DNA of 64,000 nt from Rhytidiadelphus loreus. Lineage: Eukaryota > Streptophyta > Bryopsida > Hypnales > Hylocomiaceae. Shown here one piece after another: positions 23,801-33,714 of this stretch. How positions within the stretch are numbered: the stretch's first letter is position 1; the number at the start of each line of letters is the position of its first letter. The stretch covers positions 19,685,001-19,749,000 of the forward strand of contig OX344763.1 of assembly GCA_947034895.1 (NCBI GenBank), in the 5' to 3' direction. A model generated the notes under the pieces. That model had not been told where the DNA came from, ran no database searches, and saw nothing but the letters and a program-made list of their open reading frames with translations. The position numbers and the translations under genes are program-made.

Positions 23801-24219
23801 GAATGTGAACCAATTGTTTCCTCATCTATAGGAAATTATTGCAAAGCATTTGCAATACTTCCAAGGTCAAGAAGTGCCTAATTTTATTAGAGCACCCTAG
23901 AAGTATTTTCTAGTGCTTTGCATTGCATGTGATGGATACATGTTGTTTGTAATAAAATGGTTGGCTTTTTGAAAATGTTTTCTTCATTGTTTTATGATTT
24001 TTGTGCCAAAGTCTATAAAACGTGGTTCTTTTTTCTTGAAATTGGAAAAGAATGGTACTCTCGATAAACACTAAATATCAACTTTGTAAACTTTCGAAGG
24101 TGTAAAACATCATGGATGATGGAAATTAGAGATTTAGTGTGTACACATTATTGATTCAATTGATAGTGTTCAAGTTCGTAATTAGTGTTACAAACACTAA
24201 TTAAAATTATTAGTGTAGC
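20891..24219 (+). mobile_element. complete pogo/mariner-type DNA transposon, 3329 bp, TA target site
   Basis: Left TIR ACTACACTAATAATGTTAAT, right TIR on the other strand GCTACACTAATAATTTTAAT. The similarity continues inward through TTAGT and CTTGAACAC motifs. TA flanks both ends (20889-20890 and 24220-24221). It contains a broken DDE transposase (22411-23831). The part between about 20940 and 22400 is non-coding, with a C/T-rich tract at 20995-21120. Confidence 0.85.
22411..23831 (+). pseudogene. DDE (DDD-type, CENP-B/pogo-like) transposase, broken
   Basis: Transposase of the element at 20891-24219. Visible blocks in order are an N-terminal DNA-binding-like region (about 22500-22700), NIDETHFVVNVDNG around the first Asp (about 23100), then GVSYRTGPKGWMD, VWVDNSTTH around the second Asp (about 23430) and PADNFIISKIKSDAWTTRWE around the third Asp (about 23540-23600), with a C-terminal extension. 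Stops at 23020, about 23140 and 23404 and a shift of frame before 23587 inactivate it. This is the IS630/Tc1/mariner group with a DDD-type triad; the pogo-like assignment is by motif order and not by a database search. Confidence 0.7.
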
Positions 24220-24221
24220 TA

Positions 24222-25438
24222 TTAAGGGGCCCCTTTGTAGAAAAAAGTTTAGAATAAAATAAAAGTAAAGGTAAATTACACTTAATAGTGTAAATAGGTC
24301 TATGAGCCTAGGATGGATGAAAAATAAATAAATAAATAAGTAAATAAATAATTATTAAGTAAATCAATGTTTTCAAAAAGTTAATAGCTCTCAAAGAGTC
24401 AATAACTAATCAAATAAATAAATAAATAAATGAATGAATAAATGAATAAATGAATAAATAAAAACACTTGGATGGATGAAGTGTGACTTAGGTCACACCT
24501 CTTCATAATCACATCGGTTCGTTTTTTTTAGGAAACTATAAAAACCTAAAAAACTAAACAATTGACAATATTGTGTAAGTCCCAAATTTTATATGTGAAT
24601 TACATTATTATGTGCATTATTGTGTGATTGTTTTATTATATGCCTTGTTGTTTTCGTTTATGTAAATTTCTTGTAATTAGGAATTCTTACCTATTGCGCA
24701 TGCATTGTATGTATTCGTGTGTTTGTCGAGTGAATTTTCTGTAGAGGCATTCAAAGCATAATGCATCTGATGCAGGGTCATTGGAGTATTTTCAGTAAAG
24801 AAGGAATCATTTCATGAGAAAAATGAGTGTGTGTTTTGGATCCGTTTTGGTAGCTCTGAAATCTGAGGGTCGGAAGACAAAGCGTTTGGATTGAAGGAAG
24901 AAGGATCAATTATGTGTTCTTACAGTAAATTGATGTATTTGAGCAATAGGAGGAGCGATCGACATTTGAGGAGAATTTGAATTTGAATCTGATTGGGGGA
25001 AAGGAAGTCCAACGTCGCTGCAATTTGGGCTGTGGAATTTAGTGGAGTGAAGCAACAAGAGGCGAGAATTCTGATCAAAAGGCGACATTGAGATTGCAGC
25101 GCTGGGGTGGTCACGAATCAGACGATCAACAGCTCGCGGTTGCCAATTTGTGAGGATCGAGAGAAGTAGCAGATTTGAAGCAAGCGGAAAGGAGCGCTTG
25201 AGCAACCGAATCCAAATCAACGGAGATCATGTTTTGAGCAAACTAGTGAGCAAGAATCTTGAATTCTTTTCCATTATGAACGGGTTGCGTTCTCTTCCGT
25301 CCAAATTGCTTGTGAATAGCTACTTACAACTGGAGAATCGAAACTCCAACCACTGTGAGATTGCAGCATCAACTCAACAAAGCAACAAATAAATTTTTTG
25401 TTTTTCTTTCTTTCCTTTTTTGACCATGGAGAGATCTC
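24222..25438. other. gene-free region with microsatellite
   Basis: Contains an (AATA)n/(AATG)n microsatellite at about 24319-24470. From about 24840 to 25400 the sequence is richer in GC and resembles a transcribed leader, but no recognisable protein is encoded. The Copia element is inserted at 25444. Confidence 0.5.
24319..24470. repeat. tetranucleotide microsatellite (AATA/AATG)
   Basis: Runs of AATA with AATG variants, interrupted by about 60 bases of non-repeat sequence near 24355-24410. Confidence 0.85.
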
Positions 25439-25443
25439 TAAGG

Positions 25444-25601
25444 TATTAATTTGTAACCTAATTATCTAGATTAGTAGATTAGTGATTAAGGGATACGACT
25501 CTTGAGATAATCAAAAGGCATTAGCCTTATATATAACTCTTGTATTTCTCTTTTCATATATATTATAATTGTTCAATTTAGCATCTTGCTTCTTTACAAC
25601 A
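25444..25601 (+). repeat. Copia 5' LTR
   Basis: 158 bp, starting TATTAATTTG and ending TTTACAACA. The first two bases are TA rather than the usual TG, and the same is true of the 3' LTR. By eye it differs from the 3' LTR at 9 positions (about 94% identity), 8 of them transitions. TATATATAA at about 25532 may be its TATA box. Confidence 0.92.
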
Positions 25602-25614
25602 TGGTATCAGAGCC
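25602..25614 (+). promoter_or_regulatory. primer-binding site (initiator Met tRNA)
   Basis: TGGTATCAGAGCC directly follows the 5' LTR. It is the standard plant Copia primer site complementary to the 3' end of initiator methionine tRNA. Confidence 0.92.
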
Positions 25615-25708
25615 AAGTATGGCGCAGCAAAAGCTGAAGCATGGTTTAGAAATTTCCTTAAAACTTTAAATATCATTTCAAAACTAATGAAATTTTCTTT
25701 CAACCAAT

Positions 25709-26041
25709 ATGTGTTTTCCTCAACTACCACCTGCAGATGTTTATGATTTATTGATAGATGATTCTAATCGTATTCAACTCAAAACTAATCTTCGAATTGA
25801 AAATGCACTATACGAATTTCAACTTGAGTCTTTATCATTAGATTTTATTGACGATGGTTATCCCTTACCTTCAGATTCAATTGAAGAACAAATTATGCAT
25901 ATTAATATTCAAGATGCATTTGTTCAAACTCCTACAAATTTTTTAGATGAGGTAGTTTTTTTCTTTGATGAGCTTAACCCTCATTTTTTCTCTAATGCAA
26001 ATAGTTTTGATGAGCCTGTGACTTATCCACAAGTATTTTAG
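25709..26041 (+). CDS. small leader ORF of the Copia element (110 aa)
   Basis: An ATG-started ORF between the primer site and gag, rich in Asp, Phe and Leu. I do not recognise it. It could be a chance ORF, a former extra gene or a leader. It lies upstream of gag in another reading frame. Confidence 0.3.
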   Translation: MCFPQLPPADVYDLLIDDSNRIQLKTNLRIENALYEFQLESLSLDFIDDGYPLPSDSIEEQIMHINIQDAFVQTPTNFLDEVVFFFDELNPHFFSNANSFDEPVTYPQVF

Positions 26042-26150
26042 AATTAGAATAATTGAAGTATCATTTTTATTAAAGAAATAATCTTTGAATCAAATGGAGC
26101 AACGTCCATACCGTAGTTGAAATTATTTGTCCAACAACAATATTTCTACT

Positions 26151-27110
26151 ATGGCTACTTCAACATCTATGAATTCTTCTTCCAAAACATATTTGGTTGA
26201 GAAGTTAAATACAACTAATTACAATTCTTGGAGTGTCAAGATGGAATTAATTTTAATCTTAAATGATTTTTTCTTAGTTGTGGACAAAAGTAAAACCAAC
26301 CCTAGAACTGCCACTCCCGAAGCTACAACATCTCAAATTCTTTGGAAACAAAAAGATTCCAAAGCACGTGCTACTATAATGCTACATTGTGGTGAAAAAC
26401 AATTTAGTACAGTTAAAACACTAAAAACTTCTAAAGTTGTTTGAGATAGATTAAAGGAAACATATCAACAAATTGACATTGCTACCCAGGTCACAGCCCA
26501 AAAGAAATTATCGCAATTAATAATGACAGAAGATACCCCTATTGCCGAATTCATTGAAGAATTCCAAAATATTATTGATGAAATAAGTGTTTCAGGACTA
26601 ACTATCCCTGAAGACTAACAATTTATTTATCAAGAGCTCTACCTCCTTCATAGAGACCATTTATATCCTTACAAGGTATGTACTATTACAAACAAAACAG
26701 TATCTAATTTAATTGCTCAAATTTTAGAAGAAGTTGCCATGAAAAATTATGAAGATTCTAAACAATCTCATATTACTACCACTAAACCTGGAGCATTTTT
26801 TTTGTAAGAAATGGTCAAAACAAACAAACAAATTAGAAAACAAAGAATTATTCAAATAATTCTCAAAATAATTCAAAATATAAAAGTGGAAATTTTTCCA
26901 AATTTACACGTAATCTACAAGTTAATAATAAATTTAATTATTCAAAACCAATAATTTGTTACAATTGTGGCAAACCCAGGCATATTTGACCTAATTGTCA
27001 AAAATTACCCCAAAATAAAATAAATCGCACCTACAAGCGTATATCTAATCAAGCCAACCTTACGTCAACTGAAAATCCTTCTATAAATTCTACAAAATCC
27101 AATATAATAC
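26151..27110 (+). pseudogene. Copia gag with zinc knuckle, broken
   Basis: Starts at the ATG at 26151. The segment KLNTTNYNSWSVKMELIL is typical of Copia gag N-termini. In-frame stops occur at 26442 (TGG-like to TGA), 26616 (CAA-like to TAA) and about 26803, and the frame then shifts. The CCHC knuckle CYNCGKPRHI..PNC is read at about 26957-27001 with a TGA where Arg is usual (CGA to TGA). Confidence 0.85.
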
Positions 27111-27118
27111 GAAGGTTT

Positions 27119-27509
27119 ATGGCCACCATCAAAGACCATTCACTTGACTCACATACATGGTACCTAGACTCCGGTGCCACCCAACATATGACCCCTATCA
27201 AAGAATATTTTATAAACTATACAATAATAAGTCCCCCTTTAAAAGTATATTCTTGTGTTGATCAAGTTCATGAAGCTATAGGTAAAGGGATAGTTCAAAT
27301 CCATCTTAATAATGGACAAACAACTACAGTATTTGATGTCTTGCACATTCCAACACTTGCCAAAAGTTTAACTTCCGTATGCAAAGCCACTATTCAATGC
27401 CAAAGTATTGAATTTTTTCACAATTATGCTATTATAAAGCATAAAAATAATAATGATGACTTAATTGAAATGCGTTTTAATCAAGTAGACAATTTATACT
27501 CCCTTGCTA
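27119..27509 (+). pseudogene. Copia protease and start of GAG-pre-integrase, cut by the hAT insertion
   Basis: The protease signature WYLDSGATQHMT has its active Asp in DSGA at about 27160-27190. The ORF continues through the linker until the hAT element begins at 27510. The 8-bp target duplication 27502-27509 is the last Copia sequence here, and coding resumes in the same frame at 42438. Confidence 0.9.
27502..27509. repeat. hAT target-site duplication, left copy
   Basis: CCTTGCTA, repeated exactly at 42430-42437. Eight bases is the diagnostic length for hAT transposons. Confidence 0.95.
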
Positions 27510-27519
27510 CAGGGTTGAC
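27510..27519 (+). repeat. hAT left terminal inverted repeat
   Basis: CAGGGTTGAC, matching the right end exactly over 10 bases. CAGGG-type ends are common in hAT. A palindromic GTCCGGACGTCC block follows at 27524-27535, and a related block lies in the right end at about 42353-42382. Confidence 0.95.
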
Positions 27520-28000
27520 AGGGCGTCCGGACGTCCAGAGTCCGCGGACGCTGACCCCAGGACGTCTTTTAACATACCTGGCGGTAGATGGCGTCCGACC
27601 GCTGGACGAGCGAACGACCGATTCTTCCGACGGAACAGGAGCGGACGGGCCGACGGTACAGAAGCGGACGCCCCGTCGGATCAGAAGCGGACGGCCCGAC
27701 AGAACAGAAGCGGACGGGCCGACGGTACAGGAGCGGACGGCCCGACGGAGGAGGAGCGGACAGGCCGACGGAGGAGGAGCGGACAGGCCGACAGGGCAGG
27801 AGTGGACAAGCCGACGGGGTAGGAGCGGACGGCCCGACGGAACAGGGGCGGACTGGCGACCGGATGTTCGTCCGCCCGTCGGGGGCCCGTCCGCTTTGGA
27901 CGGTGACCGTGCGATGTGACGGACGCCGATTTTCCACCGTTCGATCTTGCCGTCCGCATGTGTGCCGTCCGATGCTCCCGTACGTGGATTCATGCCGTCC
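27520..28000 (+). promoter_or_regulatory. motif array 1: left subterminal repeats and promoter of the first gene
   Basis: Nine exact-length 23-bp units (27641-27847) each begin with GCGGAC, most followed by GGCCCGACGG- or GGGCCGACGG-like sequence, with looser CGGACG or CGTCCG motifs on both sides. This array is both the subterminal region of the element and the upstream region of the gene at 28181. Subterminal repeats in hAT elements are known transposase binding sites; use as a promoter element is inferred. Confidence 0.85.
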
Positions 28001-28005
28001 GACTG

Positions 28006-28014
28006 CATAAATAG
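28006..28014 (+). promoter_or_regulatory. TATA box of the first hAT gene
   Basis: CATAAATAG lies 175 bp upstream of the ATG at 28181, right after the GCGGACGG array. Confidence 0.55.
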
Positions 28015-28180
28015 CGGAGAGCACGGCTTATTTTGCCACAATCGTTTCCCTTGCGGAGTGGGTGATCTAGTGCCTAAGGCTCTGTGCGCCTCTTCCGTTT
28101 TGGTGTGCAAATGATTGTGATCGAACCCTAAATTGTTTCAAGTGTAAGTGCGAATCATTAATCATTTAAGCAAGCTTACC

Positions 28181-29281
28181 ATGCCTCGCGATAAGAAATC
28201 GAAGTCTAGTAAGAAGGGCAAATCTCAAGACATAAATTGGGATGATTGGGACAACCAAATGTGTGTAGCTGAACCGGGTTGGGAAGAAGAATCCAAAAAA
28301 ACTTGGGACTGCACGACGTGCAAGAAGTACATCAAAATGACGCACCTCTCCAAAATATGGTCCAGAGAACGCGCAGAGGTGCAAGTTCGTCGTTGGGAAG
28401 GACAAATTTCCACATGCCAAAGCAAACACTTTGTTCATCGATACGAGGAAGTAACACGTTTAGCTCAAATACGGGACTCCAAACCGAATTTAATGAACTA
28501 TTCCAACATGAGCATGGTTTGGGCGGAGATTGTACTCCACAAAGATGTAGATTGGCGCACAATTTACGGAAAAGATGTTACCCACTTGAATCGCAGTGAT
28601 GCGGTACTTTATACCAGTTGGATTGGGCCGAGCGATTGCATGCCAGAGTGGTCTAATCGAGGCCAGTTTGGATTTCCACCGGTTGTATTGCCGGATGTAG
28701 AAGATGAATGGTCAGGTGATGATGATGAGAAAGACACTCCAACACCCGCGAGGATGGAAGAGAGGCACGAGCGTACAGAAGATCGGGAGGACATTCAATA
28801 CCAACAAGAAATGCGAGAGGCAATGCAAAGAAGCCTAGAGGACCGTGGTCGACAATATGGCCATCATGGGGTGTACAGACCCGATCGTGGTGCATATGGC
28901 TCGCAAGATACGCGAAGTATTTCACACTACAATAATGACCCTCAAGGGGGGTATCACAGCTCAAGGACAAGCCACGGAACCACGCATCATTTTGAAGGTA
29001 ACCAGGGAGGCTCCCAATACAACTTTACGTCTACTGGAGGTGGTTCTCATGAACCTCAAGGAGGCCCTTCTTATGGCGGTTCAACTCAAGGAGCATCTAC
29101 TCACAATGATTCAATTCCTCCTCCAACTTTTGGAGGTCCATACCAAGGACATTATGGACAAGCAAGTGGGCAAAACAGATATGGAGACGACTACTATGGC
29201 GGAGGACCATTTCTCAATGTTTATAGGTCTAGTGGTACAGGCCCAAGCCAAAAAGATGACACCGAATCAGAATCTGAGTGA
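28181..29281 (+). CDS. hAT cargo protein 1: Cys/His domain plus Gly/Tyr/Ser-rich tail (366 aa)
   Basis: Intact ORF starting at the first ATG, MPRDKKSKSSKKGKS, whose basic N-terminus could direct it to the nucleus. Residues ~40-127 contain C47-x7-H55-x23-C79-x3-H83-x2-H86 and then NYSNMSMVWAEI and DVDW. The same pattern with identical spacings occurs in the gene at 34263, so the two share a domain that I do not recognise; a zinc-binding, possibly DNA-binding fold is inferred. Residues ~185-230 are acidic and charged; ~235-366 are a low-complexity Gly/Ser/Tyr/His/Gln region typical of disordered, condensate-forming tails, ending TESESE. It lies directly inside the left end of the hAT element. 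A poly(A) signal AATAAAA is at 29446. Confidence 0.85.
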   Translation: MPRDKKSKSSKKGKSQDINWDDWDNQMCVAEPGWEEESKKTWDCTTCKKYIKMTHLSKIWSRERAEVQVRRWEGQISTCQSKHFVHRYEEVTRLAQIRDSKPNLMNYSNMSMVWAEIVLHKDVDWRTIYGKDVTHLNRSDAVLYTSWIGPSDCMPEWSNRGQFGFPPVVLPDVEDEWSGDDDEKDTPTPARMEERHERTEDREDIQYQQEMREAMQRSLEDRGRQYGHHGVYRPDRGAYGSQDTRSISHYNNDPQGGYHSSRTSHGTTHHFEGNQGGSQYNFTSTGGGSHEPQGGPSYGGSTQGASTHNDSIPPPTFGGPYQGHYGQASGQNRYGDDYYGGGPFLNVYRSSGTGPSQKDDTESESE

Positions 29282-30304
29282 AGTAGATTGGACTATTGGA
29301 CATTTGTAAGATTGTAGTTGTTGTCTCACAATACAATCAAGTGATTGTAAATTTGTAATCTCTTGCCACATAATATAGAAAGTGACAAGCACGGTACAAA
29401 GATGTTGGCTCTTAACAAATAGTATTTTCCTATTTGTAAATTATGAATAAAATATATTGTAATTAAGCCCTAAAGCCCTATGGATGTTTTTAGAAAAATG
29501 GATTTGTTTGGACCACTTCTACGGTATATACCGTAGAAAAACATCAACATCAATTTCTAGGGGGAATTTAAATAAAGTATTTTGTACATAACTTATTTGA
29601 GAGCATGGCGCCAAAATTTCAAAAATTTTGACTGCATGGATTGAAAGATATGGCATGATAAGCACTGCATTTGAAATTGAGAACGCCTTTAATCTCAGAC
29701 AAAATTTCAGTAAAGAATTTTTACAAATTAAAATCTGCAATTTCGGTTTAATTTACAAGACCACAACCCAATTATGCTTTGGAATTTTAATTTCATTTAG
29801 GGTTCTAGAATAATGAACGGAAAATTGATTCAAGGAGTTTGGCACTTAAGCTTCTCCTAAACAAAATCAACTTCGCAAAACAACATATTGTATAATTGTA
29901 TTATTTCAATACAAATGGTGTTGTTACTTTGTTGCCCCCCAATGAAAATTTGGGGGATTCTCTTGCATGTGCCATACACATTTACACGATAGATCATACA
30001 ATTTAGCACACCACCTTGCCAACCTAGGTGGCTAGGTACCCAACAATCCAACATCAATGATACATCAAGAAGAAGAACTCCAAGTCTACATTTCTCATCC
30101 ACCCAAAAAAGATGTTTTGTATTTAAATAGTTTGTGTTCCGAAAAATACAAAATGTTCAAAACGGAAAGCCAATTTCACATATATTGGCATACATTGATG
30201 GTGTATATATAGTCTATAGTTAGCACACATAGTAACGTACATCCTCACTGATACATTTATCGATTACTTCTATAATCTATAGTACTATGTAGCACACTCA
30301 TATA
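29282..30304. other. intergenic region between convergent hAT genes
   Basis: Holds the 3' ends of the gene at 28181 (+) and the kinase gene (-). It includes a poly(A) signal at 29446 and an 18-bp perfect palindrome at 29519-29536. No further gene seen. Confidence 0.6.
29519..29536. repeat. 18-bp perfect palindrome
   Basis: CTACGGTATATACCGTAG is its own reverse complement. It lies about 240 bp after the stop of the first hAT gene, away from the GC-rich arrays. Confidence 0.9.
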
Positions 30305-31789
30305 TTAATATGAGTGACGGAAGTGGTCATCTGGAATAGGCCAATTGTAAGAATTAGTAAATCGTTGGATGATTTCGGAAAAACTTCCGCGCTCCGCAAT
30401 CACTGAATTGCAAAGGCGATCCAAGTAGAGGTGAAATACCCTTGCCAAATCATGGTGGCTAAACCTCGTATGTCCTTCATTTTCACGATGAAGCGATGTG
30501 TTGGCCTCTGACATGCATAGTTTGTTGATCCGTTGAGCTATTCGACCAACGGCATATTCCTCCGATTTACGTGACAAAGTTGGAATCATTTCCACATCCG
30601 CATCTTTGCGGTGCACGTATGCAATTGAAGGGTCCACCCACCACCTTCGGTTCAAAGCTGCATCCCGATCTGCCGCGGATGTGAACGTATACAATGACTT
30701 CATTGGTTCAGTACGAACCGTAGACATGCCCCAATCGCAAACTCCAATGTAAACACGTGATTCATCCTCAGGAAAGTGAAACATGATATTGTCGGGAGAA
30801 ATATCATTGTGTAGATGACCCGCATTGTGGACCGCATTCATGATATGCACCAATGCCCATGCCAACTTGGTGCGCTTCTTTCTCCATCGACCAAGACGGA
30901 AAGCTTGAATCACCTCTTCGGGCGTTGGTCGTGAATAAGACAATCGAATGGCAATGTTATCTGGATAATCATTATCGAGAATCAACATTTGCCGCAATGT
31001 ACCACCATTCCACCAATATGCATACTCTTCATTGTTTGTTGCATGGACAGTGGCAAACCGAATAACTCCGTCATGTGGAATCCTCACTGCCATTGATTCG
31101 TTTTGGTGCTCCAACTTCGCAAGTTGAGGACGAATCCGTTGTTGATGAGATATCTTTGCAGCAAATTCCCAAAATGACGGAATCTCATGACATCCTTCAA
31201 TTCGAACCCTGCGAATTGTTGCGTATCCGCCCTTCAAGATTTTGTCATCTTGTAGAATCACCCTTGCTGTGTCTGGTAGTGCTATGAGATGTCGTCGTCC
31301 ACGTTGCAATTCTACATCTCCTTCATCCGAAGTCCACCAACCCAATGACCCTCGCCGATTGCGTCTCTTTGCAAACGGAGCGCAACGACGAACAAACAAG
31401 TCAGCTTTGAGAATGACTTGTTCAAAGCTTTCATCACTTGCACGGTGTTCCCTCCCGTATTTTTCTAGGATCACCTTCGCATTCCACAATGCGTCTTGCA
31501 CCCTGTTCTTTAGAAATTGTTGGAAGCCTTTCTTCTCCATTTCATGAATCCATTCTGGAACGTTTAGAGCATCCGTGAACTTCTGTGTCATATCCATCTT
31601 GAATTTGTCTACACATTCCTCTTGGTATCTCACATATTTAGTGTCAAGAGACACTGTAGTTTCCGCCTCATAAAACTTCACAATGTATTCAATCAAGAAT
31701 GCTTTGCAAGCATTGGAAGGAAGTTCACGTGCTAAGTCAATATCGGGCACCACATTCTTCCCCTTCGCTGCTCTTTTCGGTCTCGGCAT
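30305..31789 (-). CDS. hAT cargo protein 2: divergent protein kinase (494 aa)
   Basis: Intact ORF on the minus strand starting MPRPKRAAKGK, a basic N-terminus similar in style to that of the first hAT gene. Residues 1-170 are mostly helical and unassigned. The C-terminal half has kinase motifs: Gly-rich loop KGGYATIRRV (186-195), candidate ATP Lys212 in EFAAKIS, catalytic loop HNDISPDN (327-334, keeping Asp329 and Asn334) and DWG (352-354) for DFG. The catalytic residues are present, so activity is plausible, although HND for HRD and DWG for DFG mark it as far from standard plant kinases. Substrate unknown; phosphorylation of the transposase or of host chromatin factors is only a hypothesis. 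Its 5' end faces motif array 2. Confidence 0.8.
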   Translation of the reverse strand: MPRPKRAAKGKNVVPDIDLARELPSNACKAFLIEYIVKFYEAETTVSLDTKYVRYQEECVDKFKMDMTQKFTDALNVPEWIHEMEKKGFQQFLKNRVQDALWNAKVILEKYGREHRASDESFEQVILKADLFVRRCAPFAKRRNRRGSLGWWTSDEGDVELQRGRRHLIALPDTARVILQDDKILKGGYATIRRVRIEGCHEIPSFWEFAAKISHQQRIRPQLAKLEHQNESMAVRIPHDGVIRFATVHATNNEEYAYWWNGGTLRQMLILDNDYPDNIAIRLSYSRPTPEEVIQAFRLGRWRKKRTKLAWALVHIMNAVHNAGHLHNDISPDNIMFHFPEDESRVYIGVCDWGMSTVRTEPMKSLYTFTSAADRDAALNRRWWVDPSIAYVHRKDADVEMIPTLSRKSEEYAVGRIAQRINKLCMSEANTSLHRENEGHTRFSHHDLARVFHLYLDRLCNSVIAERGSFSEIIQRFTNSYNWPIPDDHFRHSY

Positions 31790-31989
31790 CGTAGAAAGTA
31801 TTAATTTTTAGTCCCAATTTAATTCATAAAAAATTACAGTGCACCAAGTACACATAAACTGGAAAAAACGGGCAAAATATAGGCCCCCAAAACCCACCTC
31901 CTACCTTCCCAACGAAAGGAGCTAATGGAGGATAAACCACCAAGCTCTCCGCTCTCTCTTGCAAAGCACAAGGGGGAAGGCAAAAGTGA

Positions 31990-32320
31990 GAGCGGACGGG
32001 CCATCTGCACCGCCTTATATGAGGCGGACGGCCTCGAGGTCCGCACGAGTGGACGGACCCCAAAGCGAACGGCCAACGGTTCGCCTCGCTTCGGCCGTCC
32101 GATGAAACGCACGGATCGGCAGTCCGCTTCATCGGACGGCCAGAACATACCGCCCAGCCGGACGCCGACTCCGCGACGCGGACGGCAGCGCCGAAATCGC
32201 GGACGGCGATCAGCAGCCGGACGGCGGCCTGCAGTACGCGGACGGCGACTCCAACACGCGGACGGCAGCGTGGGAACGGAGGACGGCGGGGTCTGCCTAA
32301 GCGGACGGGGGTGGGATTTT
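31990..32320. promoter_or_regulatory. motif array 2: upstream of the kinase gene
   Basis: About a dozen GCGGACGG or CCGTCCG motifs. The regular part (about 32175-32300) repeats GCGGACGGC plus about 12 bases, for example GCGGACGGCGACTCCAACAC, at 20-21 bp spacing. It lies 200-530 bp upstream of the kinase ATG. Confidence 0.85.
32014..32021 (-). promoter_or_regulatory. TATA box of the kinase gene
   Basis: On the minus strand it reads CATATAAGGCGG, about 228 bp upstream of the ATG and embedded within motif array 2. Confidence 0.55.
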
Positions 32321-32329
32321 GAAGTGCAT

Positions 32330-33700
32330 CCCGCCCAAATTCATCATTACGGCCTTAGGGGTCTTTGAATCCTTGATGTCACCAGCTGGCTGGCCCTCCG
32401 GTTCAATTTCATTTTTAATGTGGTTCCTTTGTGCCAATGGCGCTGGGATTTCATTTGATCTAAAAATTAAAAAATAAATAGAAAAAAGGATGTGTGAATT
32501 TAGGAATTATCTAAAAGATTCACATATTTTTTTATGTTGTTTTTACGTGCATGCATTGAGTTTATAATTTTCTCTTATTTTCTAGGGATGCAATTGAATT
32601 TCCTATGATATAAATTTTTGAATGAAATGAAGAATTGAACACATGGTAATTTAATTCTACTTATTTGAACTTCGAGAAAAAACTTAAAGCTTCTCATTGT
32701 CCAAATGAAGCTACGAGGTTTGTTTCTTGTATGTCAACACCTCATAAAATGGTCATTTCAAAACCAAAGACAAAAATTCTTTTAAATGGTATTTTACATG
32801 AAGGGGATATTAGTAGCTTGCAAAGGTTTTGATACTCTAGCATGAAAACGTGTGGAAGTAGATTTCTAGAAGTCTCCCCCCCCCCTCCCTTTGAGTTGAA
32901 TGAATTTATTGATTTCCAATGTATTGATTTCCATTCTTTAAAGAATCATAAGGTGCCAAAATATTAGCGCCAATTATATCAAGTTAAATTAATTCTAGTA
33001 TGAAATTATAACTTGCTCAATCACTAGGATGGGACAACATGCTATGAAAATAGTGCATACACTTGTCTTCTTATAACCTCACAAGTTCATGTGCACCCTA
33101 CTAGGCATTCAAGCAAATTTTTTAAAGTCTAAACATCTACATGGTTAGGAAATGCAAGGACAAATGTTTCTTTCGTTGTGGATACTAAAAGGCCATTTTT
33201 TTTTTCATACGTACAACACACTTTGAATGGCTTGGGCACTCAAACCTCTAAAAGATTTGATCCATTGGAAAATTAATCAACTTTGAATATTACATGAATT
33301 GGACCTTGGGAATTGTTTGCAATTCAATAACTCCTTTCCATTTTGTTATTAGTTCTATTTGGAATTTTGGGGGGCATATTTGTTTATCCAAAATCAAAGA
33401 CAAAGGATTGTGATTGTCACCCCCATTTGGACAACGAAAGGCCTAAACCCTATACCCTAAACCCTAACAAGGGTTTGGAGGCATTGCATTAGTCAAAATA
33501 CTACCTTTGAGTCCGTGGATTGCCTTGACATTTATGAAAACCAAGTCAATGCATCGAACATTGAAACATTCCTTCATCAATGAGCACCCGGTACTAGTAC
33601 AACGTCTCTACATTCCCAAATGAAAGAATCCTATGCTTCTGGAAATCAGGAGAGGACTAGAGGACTCAAGAGGGTGAAAACAAGGCCCAAACTCCCCAAG
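32330..33700. other. gene-free central segment of the hAT element
   Basis: AT-rich, with no ORF of note. It lies between the divergent kinase gene and the RING gene. It includes a C-run at about 32876-32886 and a short telomere-like stretch (CCTAAACCC copies) at 33442-33468. Confidence 0.6.
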
Positions 33701-33714
33701 TGTGCTTGGGCGGA

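Noticed and set aside
24906..25392. Small ORFs before the Copia 5' LTR as a host gene
   Set aside because: Overlapping ORFs on both strands without domains; perhaps a transcribed leader, but not supportable as coding.
27481..28110. ORFs of 140-266 codons on both strands in the GC-rich left end of the hAT element
   Set aside because: They run through 23-bp CGGACGG repeats with Arg/Gly/Pro-rich, non-conserved translations. The same applies to 31824-32368, 33608-34078, 37871-38182 and 41962-42449.
33442..33468. Interstitial telomere sequence
   Set aside because: Only a few imperfect CCCTAAA copies, which can occur by chance or as a telo-box promoter motif. Too short to mark a former chromosome end.
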